DNA of 64,000 nucleotides from Pseudomonas putida NBRC 14164 (GTDB lineage: Bacteria; Pseudomonadota; Gammaproteobacteria; Pseudomonadales; Pseudomonadaceae), in assembly GCF_000412675.1 (NCBI RefSeq), contig NC_021505.1:1296501-1360500 (forward strand), given 5' to 3'. Within the stretch, counting starts at the first letter, position 1, and each line of letters starts with the position of its first letter. The notes below the pieces were generated by a model. That model was given only the letters and a program-made list of their open reading frames with translations, made no database searches and had not been told where the DNA came from. Position numbers and translations under genes: made by a program. Below are positions 48,923 through 58,308 of this stretch, piece by piece.

Positions 48923-50275
48923 TCATTCGGCAACGTAGTTGGGCGGTGCCGACCGGAAGGCTTTGGTCAGCCAACCCAGGTAGATCAATCCGACCGCCGC
49001 CCAGATGCCGCCGAACATCAGCGAATGCGCGTTCAGGTCCAGCCACAGCGAGACGATGATGCAGAAACCTATGGTCGGCAGCACCAGGTACTTCAGCTGG
49101 TTGGCCAGGCCCCGGCGGTTGCCTTCGCGCAGGTAGCAGTGGTTGATCACGGACAGGTTGACGAAGCTGAACGCAACCAGCGCACCGAAGTTGATGATGG
49201 AGGTGGCGGTGACCAGGTCGAAGAAGATCGCCGACAGCGCAACCAGCCCCACCACGGCAATGTTCAGCACCGGCGTCTTGTAGCGCGAGTGCAGGCGGGC
49301 AAAGAGGCTGGCCGGGATCACGTTGTCGCGGCCCATCACGTACAGCAGGCGCGACACGCTGGTCTGGGAGGCCAGGCCCGACGCAATGGTGTTGATCACC
49401 GTGCAGGCGATGAAAATCGACTGGAACAGCTTGCCGCCAACGTACAGGGCGATTTCCGGCAGGGCCGCTTCCTGGTCGTGGAAGCGCGCCATGGTCGGGA
49501 AGTAGGCCTGGATGAAATACGACACGGTGATGAACACCACGCCACCGATCAGCGCGGTGAGGAAGATCGCCCGCGGGATGGTCTTGGCCGGGTCGCGGGT
49601 TTCTTCGGACAGGCAGGTGACCGCGTCGAAGCCCAGGAACGAGAAACACAGGATGGTCGCACCGGCAGCCAATGCACTCAGGTGCGTCTGGTTGTCGGCG
49701 AACGGCAGCAGGCTCCAGGTGGTGCCCAGCCCTTCACCCTGGCCCAGGCCGCGCACGCACAGGTAGATGAACACGGCGATGATCGCCACCTGCACGCCCA
49801 CGAACAGCAGGTTGAAGTGCGCCACCAGGTTTACGCTGCGCATGTTGATCAGGCTGATCAGGCTGACGAAGCCGACCACCCATATCCACTCCGGTACTTC
49901 GGGGAACATGGCCGAGAGGTACAACTTGGCCAGCAGCGCGTTGACCATTGGCAGCAGCAGGTAATCCAGCAGCGACGACCAGCCGACCAGGAAGCCCACA
50001 TGCGGGTTGATCGCGCGTTGGGTGTAGGTGTACGCCGAGCCCGACTGCGGGAAGCGCTTTACCAGGGTGCCGTAGCTCACGGCGGTGAACAGGATGCCCG
50101 CCAGCGCCAGGATGTAGGCGCTGGGCACATGGCCGGCGGTGATCCCGCTGACGATGCCGAAGGTGTCGAACACGGTCATCGGGGTCAGGTAGGCCAGGCC
50201 GATGATGATCACGTGCCAGAGGCGCAGGGTTTTGCGGAGTTGGCCGTTGCCGGAAGCGCTGTGATCAGGCTGCAT
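48923..50275 (-). CDS. APC-family permease, PuuP/PlaP-like (putrescine or amino acid uptake)
   Basis: A 450-residue inner-membrane transporter with about twelve hydrophobic segments. The N-terminal [19 protein letters not shown] and [20 protein letters not shown] resemble E. coli PuuP and PlaP, putrescine importers. The neighbouring McpU-like receptor supports a polyamine substrate, but amino acids cannot be excluded. The start at 50275 (MQPDHSA) has AGGAG ten bases upstream; 16 more codons are open upstream. Promoter and dyad at 50415-50456. Confidence 0.8.
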   Translation of the reverse strand: MQPDHSASGNGQLRKTLRLWHVIIIGLAYLTPMTVFDTFGIVSGITAGHVPSAYILALAGILFTAVSYGTLVKRFPQSGSAYTYTQRAINPHVGFLVGWSSLLDYLLLPMVNALLAKLYLSAMFPEVPEWIWVVGFVSLISLINMRSVNLVAHFNLLFVGVQVAIIAVFIYLCVRGLGQGEGLGTTWSLLPFADNQTHLSALAAGATILCFSFLGFDAVTCLSEETRDPAKTIPRAIFLTALIGGVVFITVSYFIQAYFPTMARFHDQEAALPEIALYVGGKLFQSIFIACTVINTIASGLASQTSVSRLLYVMGRDNVIPASLFARLHSRYKTPVLNIAVVGLVALSAIFFDLVTATSIINFGALVAFSFVNLSVINHCYLREGNRRGLANQLKYLVLPTIGFCIIVSLWLDLNAHSLMFGGIWAAVGLIYLGWLTKAFRSAPPNYVAE

Positions 50276-50414
50276 GCTGGCATGGCTCCTGGGCGTAAAC
50301 GGCGGGCACGGTGTATTGCGCATGCGGCAAGGGCGAGCGGGTGGGCTCCATGTTGTTCACCTTTTTTGTAGGAGCGGCGGAAGGCGCGGGGGGGGGACGC
50401 GCTAAGTGGTGAAA

Positions 50415-50456
50415 ATAAAAAACGATGGGTAGGTTGGTGTCAAGTTAAACATGACA
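50415..50456 (-). promoter_or_regulatory. Promoter and overlapping operator of the permease gene
   Basis: On the minus strand a -35 TTGACA (50438-50443), a 17-base spacer and a -10 TTTTAT (50415-50420) form a good sigma-70 promoter. A dyad TGTCA-N9-TGACA (50438-50456) covers the -35, so a repressor bound there would block the promoter. The regulator is unknown. Confidence 0.6.
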
Positions 50457-50711
50457 AGATGTTACCAAATTGAAATATTTATCGATTTATAAGGGGTTTT
50501 GTTCGGTTTTTGCGCGGTTTTTTGCGGTTTTGATCAATTCGAATGTTCGTAAAAATTAACGAGTGATGCTCCCTTTGAGGGGGCTCAGACGCCTCTGAAA
50601 AATGTGTTTTCTCTTTTCCGATCGGCCATCGTGTTCTGTCGCAGTGGTACTCTTCGCCTCCTGCGTGGCCTTTGTCGCCCAAGAAGCCCTTACGGACAAT
50701 CGGTTCTATTC
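50457..50711. other. AT-rich gap before the YdgA-like gene
   Basis: No gene is seen. The region contains repeated GGTTTTT/GCGGTTTT stretches (about 50499-50532) and a TTGATCAA palindrome near 50529. It presumably carries the promoter of the YdgA-like gene, which I cannot pinpoint. Confidence 0.35.
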
Positions 50712-52220
50712 ATGAAGAAATCAGTTGGCATCCTTTCCGGCCTGGCGATTGCCATTGCCGTCGCATCCACCACTGGTGCCTGGTACACCGGCAAGCAGTT
50801 ACCTGCCGAGCTGGACAATGCCCTTGTCCGCAGCAATGCCGAGCTCAAGAAGGCCCTGGTGACCACCGGCGGCAGCATGAGCATCGAGCGGGTGTCGCTG
50901 GAGCAGCATTTCTTCAGCAGTACCGCCCAGTACCGGCTCAAGGCCCGCGATATCAACGTGGGTGAAGGCGAGGTAGTGAGTTTCGACGTGGGCGTGACCG
51001 ACCAGATCGAGCACGGGCCGTTTCCCTGGTCGCGGGTAAAGGCGTTGAAGCTGATGCCGGTGATGGCGGTCAGCAACAGCACCTTGCAGAAGGACGATGC
51101 CACCGCAGCGTGGTTCGCCGCTGCAGGCGAGCAGGCCCCGGTCAGCGCACAGACCAGCCTGGGTTACGGCGGCAGTGTGGTCAGCCAGGTCCGGCTGGCG
51201 CCGGTCAAGCTCGACGAGGCTGACGGCAACAGCCTCGACTTCTCTGGCATGCAGCTGGAAGTCAGTGGCGACAAGGAAGGCAAGGCGTCGAAGTTCCACG
51301 GCCAGGCCGACCGTTTCGTGATGAAACTTGTGCGCGATGACCAGCCGCCGGCCACGTTCGAACTCAAAGGCCTGAAGGTTGATGGCAACCTTCAGGCCAC
51401 CGCGCACGACGCCATCTATGTGGGCAATGTCGACCTGGCGCTGGCCGAAACCAAGGTCACCCTGGGGCCGAAGCAGCAAGTGCTGCTGATCAACGGCCTG
51501 GAGCAGAATGTCCTGCAAACCCTGGACGGCCCGGATGCCGTGGGTGGTCGCGTGGAGTACAAGGTCGGCGACATCACCTGGGATGGCCGCGCGGTGGGCA
51601 AGGCGCACATGCTGGTGAGTGTCAATTCGGTCAACGCACCGGCATTGCAGGCATTGTCGAAGTGGTACCAGGCGCACCTGCCGGAGTTCGAGGCGGCCGC
51701 TGCAGCCGGTCAGCCTGTGCCGCAGATCCAGATGGATGACGCAGAGAAGGCCCGGTTCCAGGGTGATCTGCGGCAACTGCTGGCCGCCAAGCCCAAGGTG
51801 GCGATAGAAAACCTGTCGTTCAAGACCGCCAATGGCGAGAGCCGTTTCAACCTGTCGATGAACTTCGCCGCCCCGGCCAGTTTCGACTTGCCGCCGGACC
51901 AGTTGAGCAAGCAACTGATCACCGAGGTGAAGAGCAAGCTGTCGCTGTCCAAACCGATGATGGGTGACCTGGCGACCTTGCAGGCGCTGCTGGACGGCCA
52001 GACCGACGCCCAGGCGATTGCCATGCAGTCGAGCCAGGCGGGGGAGATGGTCGGCATGATGGCGCTGCAGAGTGGCCTGGCCACCGTTGAAGGCAACGAT
52101 GTGGTGAGCAGCCTGCACTATGCCGATGGCATGGTCGATTTCAACGGCAAGAAGATGACAGTGGAAGAGTTCGCCATGCTCATGGCAGCGCACCTGGCAG
52201 CACTGTCGCCGCAGGGTTGA
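50712..52220 (+). CDS. YdgA/DUF945 family protein
   Basis: A 502-residue protein with one N-terminal membrane segment (GILSGLAIAIAVASTTGAWY) followed by TGKQLPAELD, the family start, and a long periplasmic beta-rich body. Function unknown; the family has AsmA-like character. The ATG at 50712 follows a poor ribosome site. Gene stands alone, with a REP after its stop. Confidence 0.82.
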   Translation: MKKSVGILSGLAIAIAVASTTGAWYTGKQLPAELDNALVRSNAELKKALVTTGGSMSIERVSLEQHFFSSTAQYRLKARDINVGEGEVVSFDVGVTDQIEHGPFPWSRVKALKLMPVMAVSNSTLQKDDATAAWFAAAGEQAPVSAQTSLGYGGSVVSQVRLAPVKLDEADGNSLDFSGMQLEVSGDKEGKASKFHGQADRFVMKLVRDDQPPATFELKGLKVDGNLQATAHDAIYVGNVDLALAETKVTLGPKQQVLLINGLEQNVLQTLDGPDAVGGRVEYKVGDITWDGRAVGKAHMLVSVNSVNAPALQALSKWYQAHLPEFEAAAAAGQPVPQIQMDDAEKARFQGDLRQLLAAKPKVAIENLSFKTANGESRFNLSMNFAAPASFDLPPDQLSKQLITEVKSKLSLSKPMMGDLATLQALLDGQTDAQAIAMQSSQAGEMVGMMALQSGLATVEGNDVVSSLHYADGMVDFNGKKMTVEEFAMLMAAHLAALSPQG

Positions 52221-52230
52221 TTGATTGAAC

Positions 52231-52277
52231 CTGTACCGGCCTTTTCGCGGGCATGCCCGCGAAGAGGCCAGCACAGG
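52231..52277. repeat. REP element with partial inverted partner
   Basis: CTGTACCGGCCTTTTCGCGGGCATGCCCGCGAAGAGGCC, given here in two parts, is a TTCGCGGG REP whose arms meet as a near palindrome; the spacer usual in such pairs is missing. It lies ten bases after the YdgA-like stop. Confidence 0.65.
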
Positions 52278-52455
52278 CAACACAAAAACCACTTTAGTAA
52301 TCGCTGGATTATCTGTAGCCTTCGGCCTCCGATAATAATCCGCGCCCGCAGAGGGCCGTGGCGGCCTGCGTACCGTCCGGCACCCTTAGCCGATCTGCCA
52401 GGGCCGGGTGATACACTCGATTTGACGCGCACGCGCGCCTGCAGGTCCAGCGATC

Positions 52456-53514
52456 ATGACCCAGATTTCCGAACGCCTGTTGGTTCAGGCCCACCTCGAC
52501 GCCAAGCAGCCCAACCCGCTGACAGCCGAGCAGGAGGCCGAATACCGTGCGGCCATCGCTGCCGAGCTCAAGGCTCAGAATGCCGTGCTGGTTGCCCACT
52601 ATTACTGCGACCCGGTCATCCAGGCCCTGGCTGAGGAAACCGGCGGCTGCGTGTCCGACTCGCTGGAAATGGCCCGCTTCGGCAAGAATCACCCGGCCGA
52701 AACGGTGATCGTGGCCGGTGTGCGCTTCATGGGCGAGACCGCGAAAATCCTCACCCCGGAAAAGCGCGTGCTGATGCCAACCCTGGAGGCCACCTGCTCG
52801 CTTGACCTGGGCTGCCCGGTAGAAGAGTTCTCAGCCTTCTGCGACCAGCACCCTGAGCGCACTGTGGTGGTGTACGCCAACACTTCCGCTGCCGTGAAGG
52901 CCCGTGCCGACTGGGTGGTGACTTCAAGCTGCGCGCTGGAAATCGTCGAAAGCCTGATGGATAACGGCGAAACCATCATCTGGGGCCCGGACCAGCACCT
53001 GGGCCGTTACATCCAGAAGCAAACCGGTGCCGACATGCTGCTGTGGGACGGTGCCTGCATCGTTCACGAAGAGTTCAAGTCGCGCCAGCTGGCCGATATG
53101 AAGGCGCTGTACCCGGACGCAGCGATCCTGGTGCACCCTGAATCGCCAGAAGCGGTGATCGAGTTGGCCGATGCGGTGGGCTCCACCAGCCAGTTGATCA
53201 AGGCGGCGCAGACCCTGCCGAACAAGACCTTCATCGTCGCCACCGACCGCGGCATCTTCTACAAGATGCAGCAGCTGTGCCCGGACAAGGAATTCGTCGA
53301 AGCCCCCACCGCCGGCAACGGCGCGGCATGCCGCAGCTGTGCACATTGCCCGTGGATGGCGATGAACACCCTGGAGCGGGTGCTGGATTGCCTGCGTAAT
53401 GGCAGCAACGAGATTTTTGTCGACCCGGCGCTGGTGCCCAAGGCGATCAGGCCGCTGAACCGCATGCTGGACTTCACCCAGGCGGCGCGCCTGAAGCTTT
53501 CCGGTAACGCCTGA
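52456..53514 (+). CDS. nadA: Quinolinate synthase NadA
   Basis: A 352-residue 4Fe-4S enzyme that makes quinolinate from iminoaspartate and dihydroxyacetone phosphate in NAD synthesis. Cluster Cys are in [11 protein letters not shown] and the C-terminal [32 protein letters not shown] and VHPESP are family motifs. nadB is not in the window. Confidence 0.94.
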   Translation: MTQISERLLVQAHLDAKQPNPLTAEQEAEYRAAIAAELKAQNAVLVAHYYCDPVIQALAEETGGCVSDSLEMARFGKNHPAETVIVAGVRFMGETAKILTPEKRVLMPTLEATCSLDLGCPVEEFSAFCDQHPERTVVVYANTSAAVKARADWVVTSSCALEIVESLMDNGETIIWGPDQHLGRYIQKQTGADMLLWDGACIVHEEFKSRQLADMKALYPDAAILVHPESPEAVIELADAVGSTSQLIKAAQTLPNKTFIVATDRGIFYKMQQLCPDKEFVEAPTAGNGAACRSCAHCPWMAMNTLERVLDCLRNGSNEIFVDPALVPKAIRPLNRMLDFTQAARLKLSGNA

Positions 53515-53519
53515 AAATG

Positions 53520-53541
53520 CTGGGGCGCAAAGCGCCCCCAG
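53520..53541. terminator. Bidirectional hairpin between nadA and bepA
   Basis: CTGGGGCGC pairs with GCGCCCCCAG (one bulged C) across AAA between converging genes. Confidence 0.6.
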
Positions 53542-53545
53542 ATTC

Positions 53546-54982
53546 TCAGCGCCCCATCATTTCCCGAACCATACGCTGCTGCTCCAGGATCTCGCGCTGG
53601 CGCTGGTCGATCTGCGACGCCAGCGGGAAGTTGCCGCCCGCCCGGCGCTTGGCGTAATCCAGCTGCTGGATCGCCTGGTCAAAGTCCCCTACCAACGTGA
53701 AGAACTCGGCTCGAGCCCGGTGCAAGCCAATGGTATTGCCCGACAAACCCCGCACTTCAGCCATGTCGTACCAGACGTCCGGGTCATCCGGCCGGCTCTT
53801 GATCAGCTCGTTCAATATCTTCTCCGCCTCGGTCGGCTTGCTCTGCTTCACCAGCAGATCGGCACGCACCTGTTTAAGCGGGTAGTTGCCCGGGTACAGC
53901 CCCTGCATCCGCTCGGCCCGCTGCTGCGCGTCGGCCAGGCGGTTGTTGGTGATGTCCAGGTCGATCTGCGCCAGGTTGTAGGTGATGTCGTTGGGGGCCT
54001 TGGCCAGCAACGGCTTCAGGTTTTCGCGCGCTTCGTTCAGCTGGCCGCCCTTGATTTGCGCCAGGGCCAGGCCATAGCGTGCAGCGTCAAGTTTCGGGTC
54101 TTCGTCGAGTTGGGAGCGGAAGCGCTTGGCTGCCAGGCCGGGTGTTTCTTCATAGGTCAGGGCCACGCGCGCGCGAATCAGCTGATAGCGCTGGCTGTCC
54201 TCGACACCGCCCTTGGGCGCCTGTTCGGCACGGTTGCGGGTGTCAGCGATACGCGATTCGGTCACCGGGTGAGTCAGCAGAAATTCCGGCGGCTTGGCGC
54301 CGTAGCGGTACTGCTGCGCAAGGCGTTCGAACATGGTGGGCATGTTGCGCGGGTCGTAACCGGCCTTTTCAAGGTTCTGGATGCCGATGCGGTCGGCTTC
54401 CTGTTCGTTCTGCCGCGAGAAACGCCGCTGTTCCTGGATTGCCGCCGCCTGGGTGCCGGCAATCATGCCGATACCCGCATCGCCAGCGCCACCGGCAGCC
54501 AGCACGATACCCGCGAGCAAAGCCGCCATCATCGGCAGTTGCATGCGTTGCTGGGCTTCGACGCCGCGGGCGAAGTGGCGTTGCGACAAGTGCGCCAGTT
54601 CGTGCGCCAGCACCGAGGCGTATTCGCCTTCGGTGCGGGCATTGAGGAACAGGCCGCCGTTGACCCCGACGATGCCGCCGGGGGCCGCGAAGGCGTTGAG
54701 TTCACGGCTGTCGATCAGGATGAATTCCAGGCGCCGGTCCTGCAGCTGGCTGGTTTCGGCCAGGCGGTACACGGTAGTCTCGACGTAGTCCTTGAGCTGC
54801 GGGTCGTTCAACTGGTTGACCTGGCCACGCAGCAGGCTCAGCCAGGCACGGCCCAGTTGATGCTCCTGTTGCGGCGAGACGATCGCAGAGCTGGCGTCAC
54901 CCAGTGATGGCAGGTCGTCAGCATGGCCGGGAAGGGCCATCAGGCAGGCCAGCGTCAGCAGGGTAGGGCGCAGTAGATTCAT
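53546..54982 (-). CDS. bepA: M48 family metalloprotease/chaperone BepA
   Basis: A 478-residue periplasmic protein with signal peptide (cleaved after GHA). The M48 zinc site is LAHELAHLSQRHF, with the third ligand in NEQEADRIG; TPR units follow from about residue 265. BepA supports assembly of LptD and quality control at the outer membrane. Confidence 0.9.
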   Translation of the reverse strand: MNLLRPTLLTLACLMALPGHADDLPSLGDASSAIVSPQQEHQLGRAWLSLLRGQVNQLNDPQLKDYVETTVYRLAETSQLQDRRLEFILIDSRELNAFAAPGGIVGVNGGLFLNARTEGEYASVLAHELAHLSQRHFARGVEAQQRMQLPMMAALLAGIVLAAGGAGDAGIGMIAGTQAAAIQEQRRFSRQNEQEADRIGIQNLEKAGYDPRNMPTMFERLAQQYRYGAKPPEFLLTHPVTESRIADTRNRAEQAPKGGVEDSQRYQLIRARVALTYEETPGLAAKRFRSQLDEDPKLDAARYGLALAQIKGGQLNEARENLKPLLAKAPNDITYNLAQIDLDITNNRLADAQQRAERMQGLYPGNYPLKQVRADLLVKQSKPTEAEKILNELIKSRPDDPDVWYDMAEVRGLSGNTIGLHRARAEFFTLVGDFDQAIQQLDYAKRRAGGNFPLASQIDQRQREILEQQRMVREMMGR

Positions 54983-55104
54983 GCACGAAGCTCGCGTCGG
55001 TCAAAGATACCTACTGTAGCGGGCTCACACGTTGGCGACCAGTGGCGCTATCCTAGCCGACCCTGTGAAGCAGCAACCCGGCAATGCCTTAGGAGAGCCC
55101 CGCG

Positions 55105-55344
55105 ATGAGTGACACCCTGACCTGCGACGCCGAACTGGATGCCAGCGGGCTGAATTGCCCTTTGCCGCTGCTCAAGGCCAAGATGGAGCTCAATCGCCTG
55201 GCCAGCGGCGCCGTGCTGAAGGTGATCGCCACCGACGCAGGTTCGCAGCGCGACTTCCGCACTTTCGCCAAGCTGGCCGGTCATACTCTGCTGCAGGAAA
55301 CGGCTGAGGCCGGCACCTATACCTACTGGCTGCGCAAGGCCTGA
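55105..55344 (+). CDS. tusA: TusA family sulfurtransferase
   Basis: A 79-residue protein with the active-site Cys in the LDASGLNCPLPLLKAK motif. TusA-type proteins pass persulfide sulfur to tRNA thiolation or other users. Other TusA-like proteins may exist in the genome, so the symbol is moderately sure. AGGAGAGCCCCGCG precedes the ATG. Confidence 0.85.
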   Translation: MSDTLTCDAELDASGLNCPLPLLKAKMELNRLASGAVLKVIATDAGSQRDFRTFAKLAGHTLLQETAEAGTYTYWLRKA

Positions 55345-55364
55345 GTCTTTTCCAAGGATCGTCA

Positions 55365-56435
55365 ATGTTCAAAGTGCTTCGCGACTGGATGCACCGCTAC
55401 TTCTCCGATGAAGAAGCGGTAGTGCTGGCGGTGCTGCTGTTCCTGGCTTTTACCGCTGTGCTCACCCTGGGCGGCATGCTCGCGCCGGTGCTGGCGGGCA
55501 TGGTGCTGGCGTTCCTGATGCAGGGGCTGGTCAATGCCCTGGAGCGGCTGCGGGTACCGACCCGGCTGGCAGTGATGCTGGTCTTTGCCCTGTTCATGGG
55601 GGCGCTGGCGGTGTTCATGCTGGTGCTGGTGCCGTTGCTGTGGCACCAGCTGATTACCCTGTTCAACGAGCTGCCGGGCATGCTCGGCAAGTGGCAGTCG
55701 TTGCTGTTGCTGTTGCCCGAGCGCTACCCGCACCTGGTGTCGGACGAGCAGGTGCTGCACGCCATTGAGTCGGTGCGCGGGGAAATCGGCAAGTTCGGGC
55801 AGTGGGCGTTGACCTTTTCGCTGTCGAGCCTGCCGTTGCTGGTCAACGCCATGATCTACCTGGTGCTGGTGCCGATTCTGGTGTTCTTCTTCCTCAAGGA
55901 CCGAGAACTGATCGGCCGTTGGGTCAGTGGCTACCTGCCCACCCAGCGCGCCTTGCTGAACCGGGTGGGCAGCGAGATGAACCGGCAGATTGCCAACTAC
56001 ATTCGCGGCAAGGGCATTGAAATCCTGATCTGCGGCATTGCCACCTACATCGCCTTCATCAGCCTGGGGCTCAATTACGCCGCGCTGCTGGCGCTACTGG
56101 TGGGGCTGTCGGTGGTGGTGCCGTATGTTGGCGCGGTGGTGGTGACGGTGCCGGTGACACTGATTGCGCTGTTCCAGTGGGGCTGGGGCGACCAGTTCAT
56201 CTACCTGATGACGGTGTACGCGATCATTCAGGCGCTGGATGGCAACGTGCTGGTACCGCTGCTGTTCTCCGAGGCCGTGAGCCTGCACCCGGTGGCGATC
56301 ATTTGCGCGGTATTGCTGTTTGGCGGGTTGTGGGGGTTCTGGGGGATCTTCTTCGCCATCCCGCTGGCGACGCTGATCAAGGCCGTGCTGGATGCCTGGC
56401 CGCGCCGGGAGCCTAGCGTATCGCCGCTGCTTTGA
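55365..56435 (+). CDS. AI-2E family transporter-like membrane protein (PerM type)
   Basis: A 356-residue inner-membrane protein with about eight hydrophobic segments, e.g. VLALLLFLAFTAVLT-type start and FLKDRELIGRWVSGYLP in the middle, as in PerM/YhhT. The family is loosely called AI-2 exporter, but here no quorum-sensing genes are near, so the role is open. It lies 20 bases after tusA and is probably cotranscribed with it. Confidence 0.8.
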   Translation: MFKVLRDWMHRYFSDEEAVVLAVLLFLAFTAVLTLGGMLAPVLAGMVLAFLMQGLVNALERLRVPTRLAVMLVFALFMGALAVFMLVLVPLLWHQLITLFNELPGMLGKWQSLLLLLPERYPHLVSDEQVLHAIESVRGEIGKFGQWALTFSLSSLPLLVNAMIYLVLVPILVFFFLKDRELIGRWVSGYLPTQRALLNRVGSEMNRQIANYIRGKGIEILICGIATYIAFISLGLNYAALLALLVGLSVVVPYVGAVVVTVPVTLIALFQWGWGDQFIYLMTVYAIIQALDGNVLVPLLFSEAVSLHPVAIICAVLLFGGLWGFWGIFFAIPLATLIKAVLDAWPRREPSVSPLL

Positions 56436-56439
56436 TGCA

Positions 56440-56486
56440 ACTGGGGCCGCTTTGCGGCCCATTCGCAGCGCAAGGCTGCTCTTGTA
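56440..56486 (+). repeat. Left REP half flanking the insertion sequence
   Basis: GGGGCCGCTTTGCGGCCC followed by ATTCGCAGCGCAAGGCTGC and TCTTGTA. Its inverted partner is at 57772-57820, so the IS110 element sits inside a REP pair. Confidence 0.7.
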
Positions 56487-56523
56487 AAGTCATGCGCAGC
56501 CCCTGTAGATACTCTGTTGGCGG

Positions 56524-57519
56524 TCAAGCTTTTCTAAGGTGTTCAGAGCTGAAAAGCTTGGCCGTATCAAATGGTTCATCGCCGCGCATGCATGCCCATA
56601 TGCCCGTCAGGTACTTGCGCATGACAGCGGCGATCGCTTGCATTTTTTTCTTCCCCCTGCTGACCAGCGATTCATAAAAGGCCTTCGCGTAAGGATCGCA
56701 GCGCACCGCCGTCAACGCAGGCATGTACATGGCTGCCCGTAAATAGGCATTCCCGCTTTTGCCGAGCCGACCAGGTTTATCAATGCTTGTCCCCGACTGT
56801 GTCTGTCGAACATCTAGACCAGCATGACGAGCGACCTGAGAGGACTTGAGCATTTGAGGAAGGGTGGTCAGCTCAGCCAAGGCAGCAAGTGCCGAGACTT
56901 CTCCCATTCCCGGGCCCGCTAGTAACTGCTTGTACTGCCGGTTAAGCGTCGGACACTGAGCGATCAACTCACGTCCGGCCTTGCGGAAACGCTCAATGCG
57001 ATTGTCCAAAGTGGCAATCGCTTCCTCTTGATCTTCGATCAGCATCGACACGGTCGTAGCGGTCGCCTGCAATGCATGCAGTTCATTCTTCGCCCTGGTG
57101 CGGTGCCCGACCAGACGATTGATGTGCCGGCCAAGAGCCCTCAGCTCAAGCTGTACGGAGCTTGGCGGTGTCCACAAGCGCGGTGTCATACGTTCACCGT
57201 ACTCGGACAGCAACTGAGCATCTATCGAGTCAGTTTTACTGTTCACCAGCATCAGCTTGGCGAAATTATGGAAGCTCTTGGGGTTGATCACCGAAACAGG
57301 AAGGTCGGCAGCATGCAGCTCAAGGGCCAGGTCCAGGTAATAGATTCCGGTCGCCTCCATCACGATCGACTTGGGCTTGAGCGCCTGCAGCTTTTTCACC
57401 GCTGCCTTACGACCCGCAGGGGTCTGAGCGATATCCCACTGTCCAGCGGGACGCCCATCTTTACGCACCCCAACGATCGACGTACGAGAACCAATATCCA
57501 GGCCCACACAGACATTCAT
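56524..57519 (-). CDS. IS110 family DEDD transposase
   Basis: A 331-residue recombinase. The RuvC-like domain has Asp in VGLDIG, Glu in VMEATGIYY and Asp in NSKTDSIDAQLL; the C-terminal Transposase_20 part has SGTSIDKPGRLGKSGNAYLR with the Ser used in catalysis. The frame is intact, so the copy may be active. The ATG at 57519 is preferred; 24 more codons are open upstream but lie in the non-coding end. Confidence 0.9.
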   Translation of the reverse strand: MNVCVGLDIGSRTSIVGVRKDGRPAGQWDIAQTPAGRKAAVKKLQALKPKSIVMEATGIYYLDLALELHAADLPVSVINPKSFHNFAKLMLVNSKTDSIDAQLLSEYGERMTPRLWTPPSSVQLELRALGRHINRLVGHRTRAKNELHALQATATTVSMLIEDQEEAIATLDNRIERFRKAGRELIAQCPTLNRQYKQLLAGPGMGEVSALAALAELTTLPQMLKSSQVARHAGLDVRQTQSGTSIDKPGRLGKSGNAYLRAAMYMPALTAVRCDPYAKAFYESLVSRGKKKMQAIAAVMRKYLTGIWACMRGDEPFDTAKLFSSEHLRKA

Positions 57520-57771
57520 TCTTCCCACTCCCAAGCGAGTTAGGTAACAATGGCCTCCGGTTCCCCGACCTCGAACTTCATGCCGCTGCAACCTTGTAAT
57601 GCGAAGTCCGACTTGTCGGCTTCTCGATACTCTTCGTAGTGGGCAATGAGGCGGGGGGCCTCTCTACAGACAAGGTCAGGGGCAAACCCTGCCTTCAGGA
57701 GCGATCGGCCTCCCCGGAAGTGCTTCTATAGCCTGACGAGAATAACCTCTCTCATCAGGCTAGGCACAACA
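57520..57771 (-). ncRNA. Candidate bridge-RNA region of the IS110 element
   Basis: IS110-group elements encode a bridge RNA in the non-coding end before the transposase. Here a hairpin AGCCTGACGAG / CTCATCAGGCT lies at 57730-57762 and a stretch CCTTGTAATGCGAA (57592-57605) matches the REP flank CCTTGTGCTGCGAA (57784-57797) at 12 of 14 bases. The match could be a target guide. The RNA, its ends and its loops are inferred. Confidence 0.45.
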
Positions 57772-57820
57772 TACAAGGAGCAGCCTTGTGCTGCGAAAGG
57801 GCTGCAAAGCAGCCCCATCA
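57772..57820 (-). repeat. Right REP half flanking the insertion sequence
   Basis: TACAAGGAGCAGCCTTGTGC and TGCGAAAGG, then GGGCTGCAAAGCAGCCCC, form the inverted partner of the REP at 56440-56486. The GC hairpin may terminate bcp. Confidence 0.7.
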
Positions 57821-57823
57821 ATT

Positions 57824-58297
57824 TCAAGCCTTGTCCAAGGCCTGGGCAGCAGCCAGCACGGCATCCACATGCCCAGGCACCTTAACCCCGCGCCATTCCT
57901 GGCGCAGCACACCGTCCTTGTCGATCAGGAAGGTGCTGCGGTCAACGCCCATGTATTCCTTGCCGTACAGCTTCTTCAGCTTGATCACGTCGAACAGCTG
58001 GCACAGGGCCTCGTCCTTGTCGCTGATCAGCTCGAACGGGAAGCCTTGCTTGGCCTTGAAGTTCTCGTGCGACTTGATGCCATCGCGCGATACCCCGAAC
58101 ACCACGGTGTTGGCTGCGGCAAAGGCGTCGTGCTGGTCACGGAACCCCTGGCCTTCGGTGGTGCAGCCCGGCGTGCTGTCCTTCGGGTAGAAGTACATCA
58201 CCACTTGCTGGCCTTTGAGCTCGGCCAGGCTGACGGTTTGCCCGCTGGTGGCCTGGGCCTGGAAGTCGGCAACGGGTTGGTCGAGTGCTACAGCCAT
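57824..58297 (-). CDS. bcp: Thioredoxin-dependent peroxiredoxin (Bcp/PrxQ)
   Basis: A 157-residue peroxiredoxin. The peroxidatic Cys is in DSTPGCTTEGQGF. The Cys five residues later, which resolves E. coli Bcp, is Gly/Gln here; the only other Cys is in DEALCQLFDV near residue 100, suggesting the alternative PrxQ arrangement or a 1-Cys mechanism. ATG at 58297 fits the family; 12 codons upstream are open. gcvR lies 11 bases upstream, so the two form an operon. Confidence 0.9.
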   Translation of the reverse strand: MAVALDQPVADFQAQATSGQTVSLAELKGQQVVMYFYPKDSTPGCTTEGQGFRDQHDAFAAANTVVFGVSRDGIKSHENFKAKQGFPFELISDKDEALCQLFDVIKLKKLYGKEYMGVDRSTFLIDKDGVLRQEWRGVKVPGHVDAVLAAAQALDKA

Positions 58298-58308
58298 GGT
58301 CGGTTTCC

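Larger units (their letters stand above)
56487..57771 (-). mobile_element. IS110-family insertion sequence (ISPpu9-like) inserted in a REP pair
   Basis: About 1.29 kb with approximate ends, as this family lacks clear terminal inverted repeats. The element has about 37 bases after the transposase and about 252 non-coding bases before it, the layout of the IS110 group. CTTGTA on the left and TACAAG on the right mark the REP junctions. P. putida elements ISPpu9 and ISPpu10 are known to target REPs, and the protein looks like the former; the name is from memory. Confidence 0.75.

Noticed and set aside
52305..52370. An operator before nadA from GGATTATC and GATAATAATCC
   Set aside because: The arms are imperfect and widely spaced, and no known NAD regulator site matches, so it is not called.
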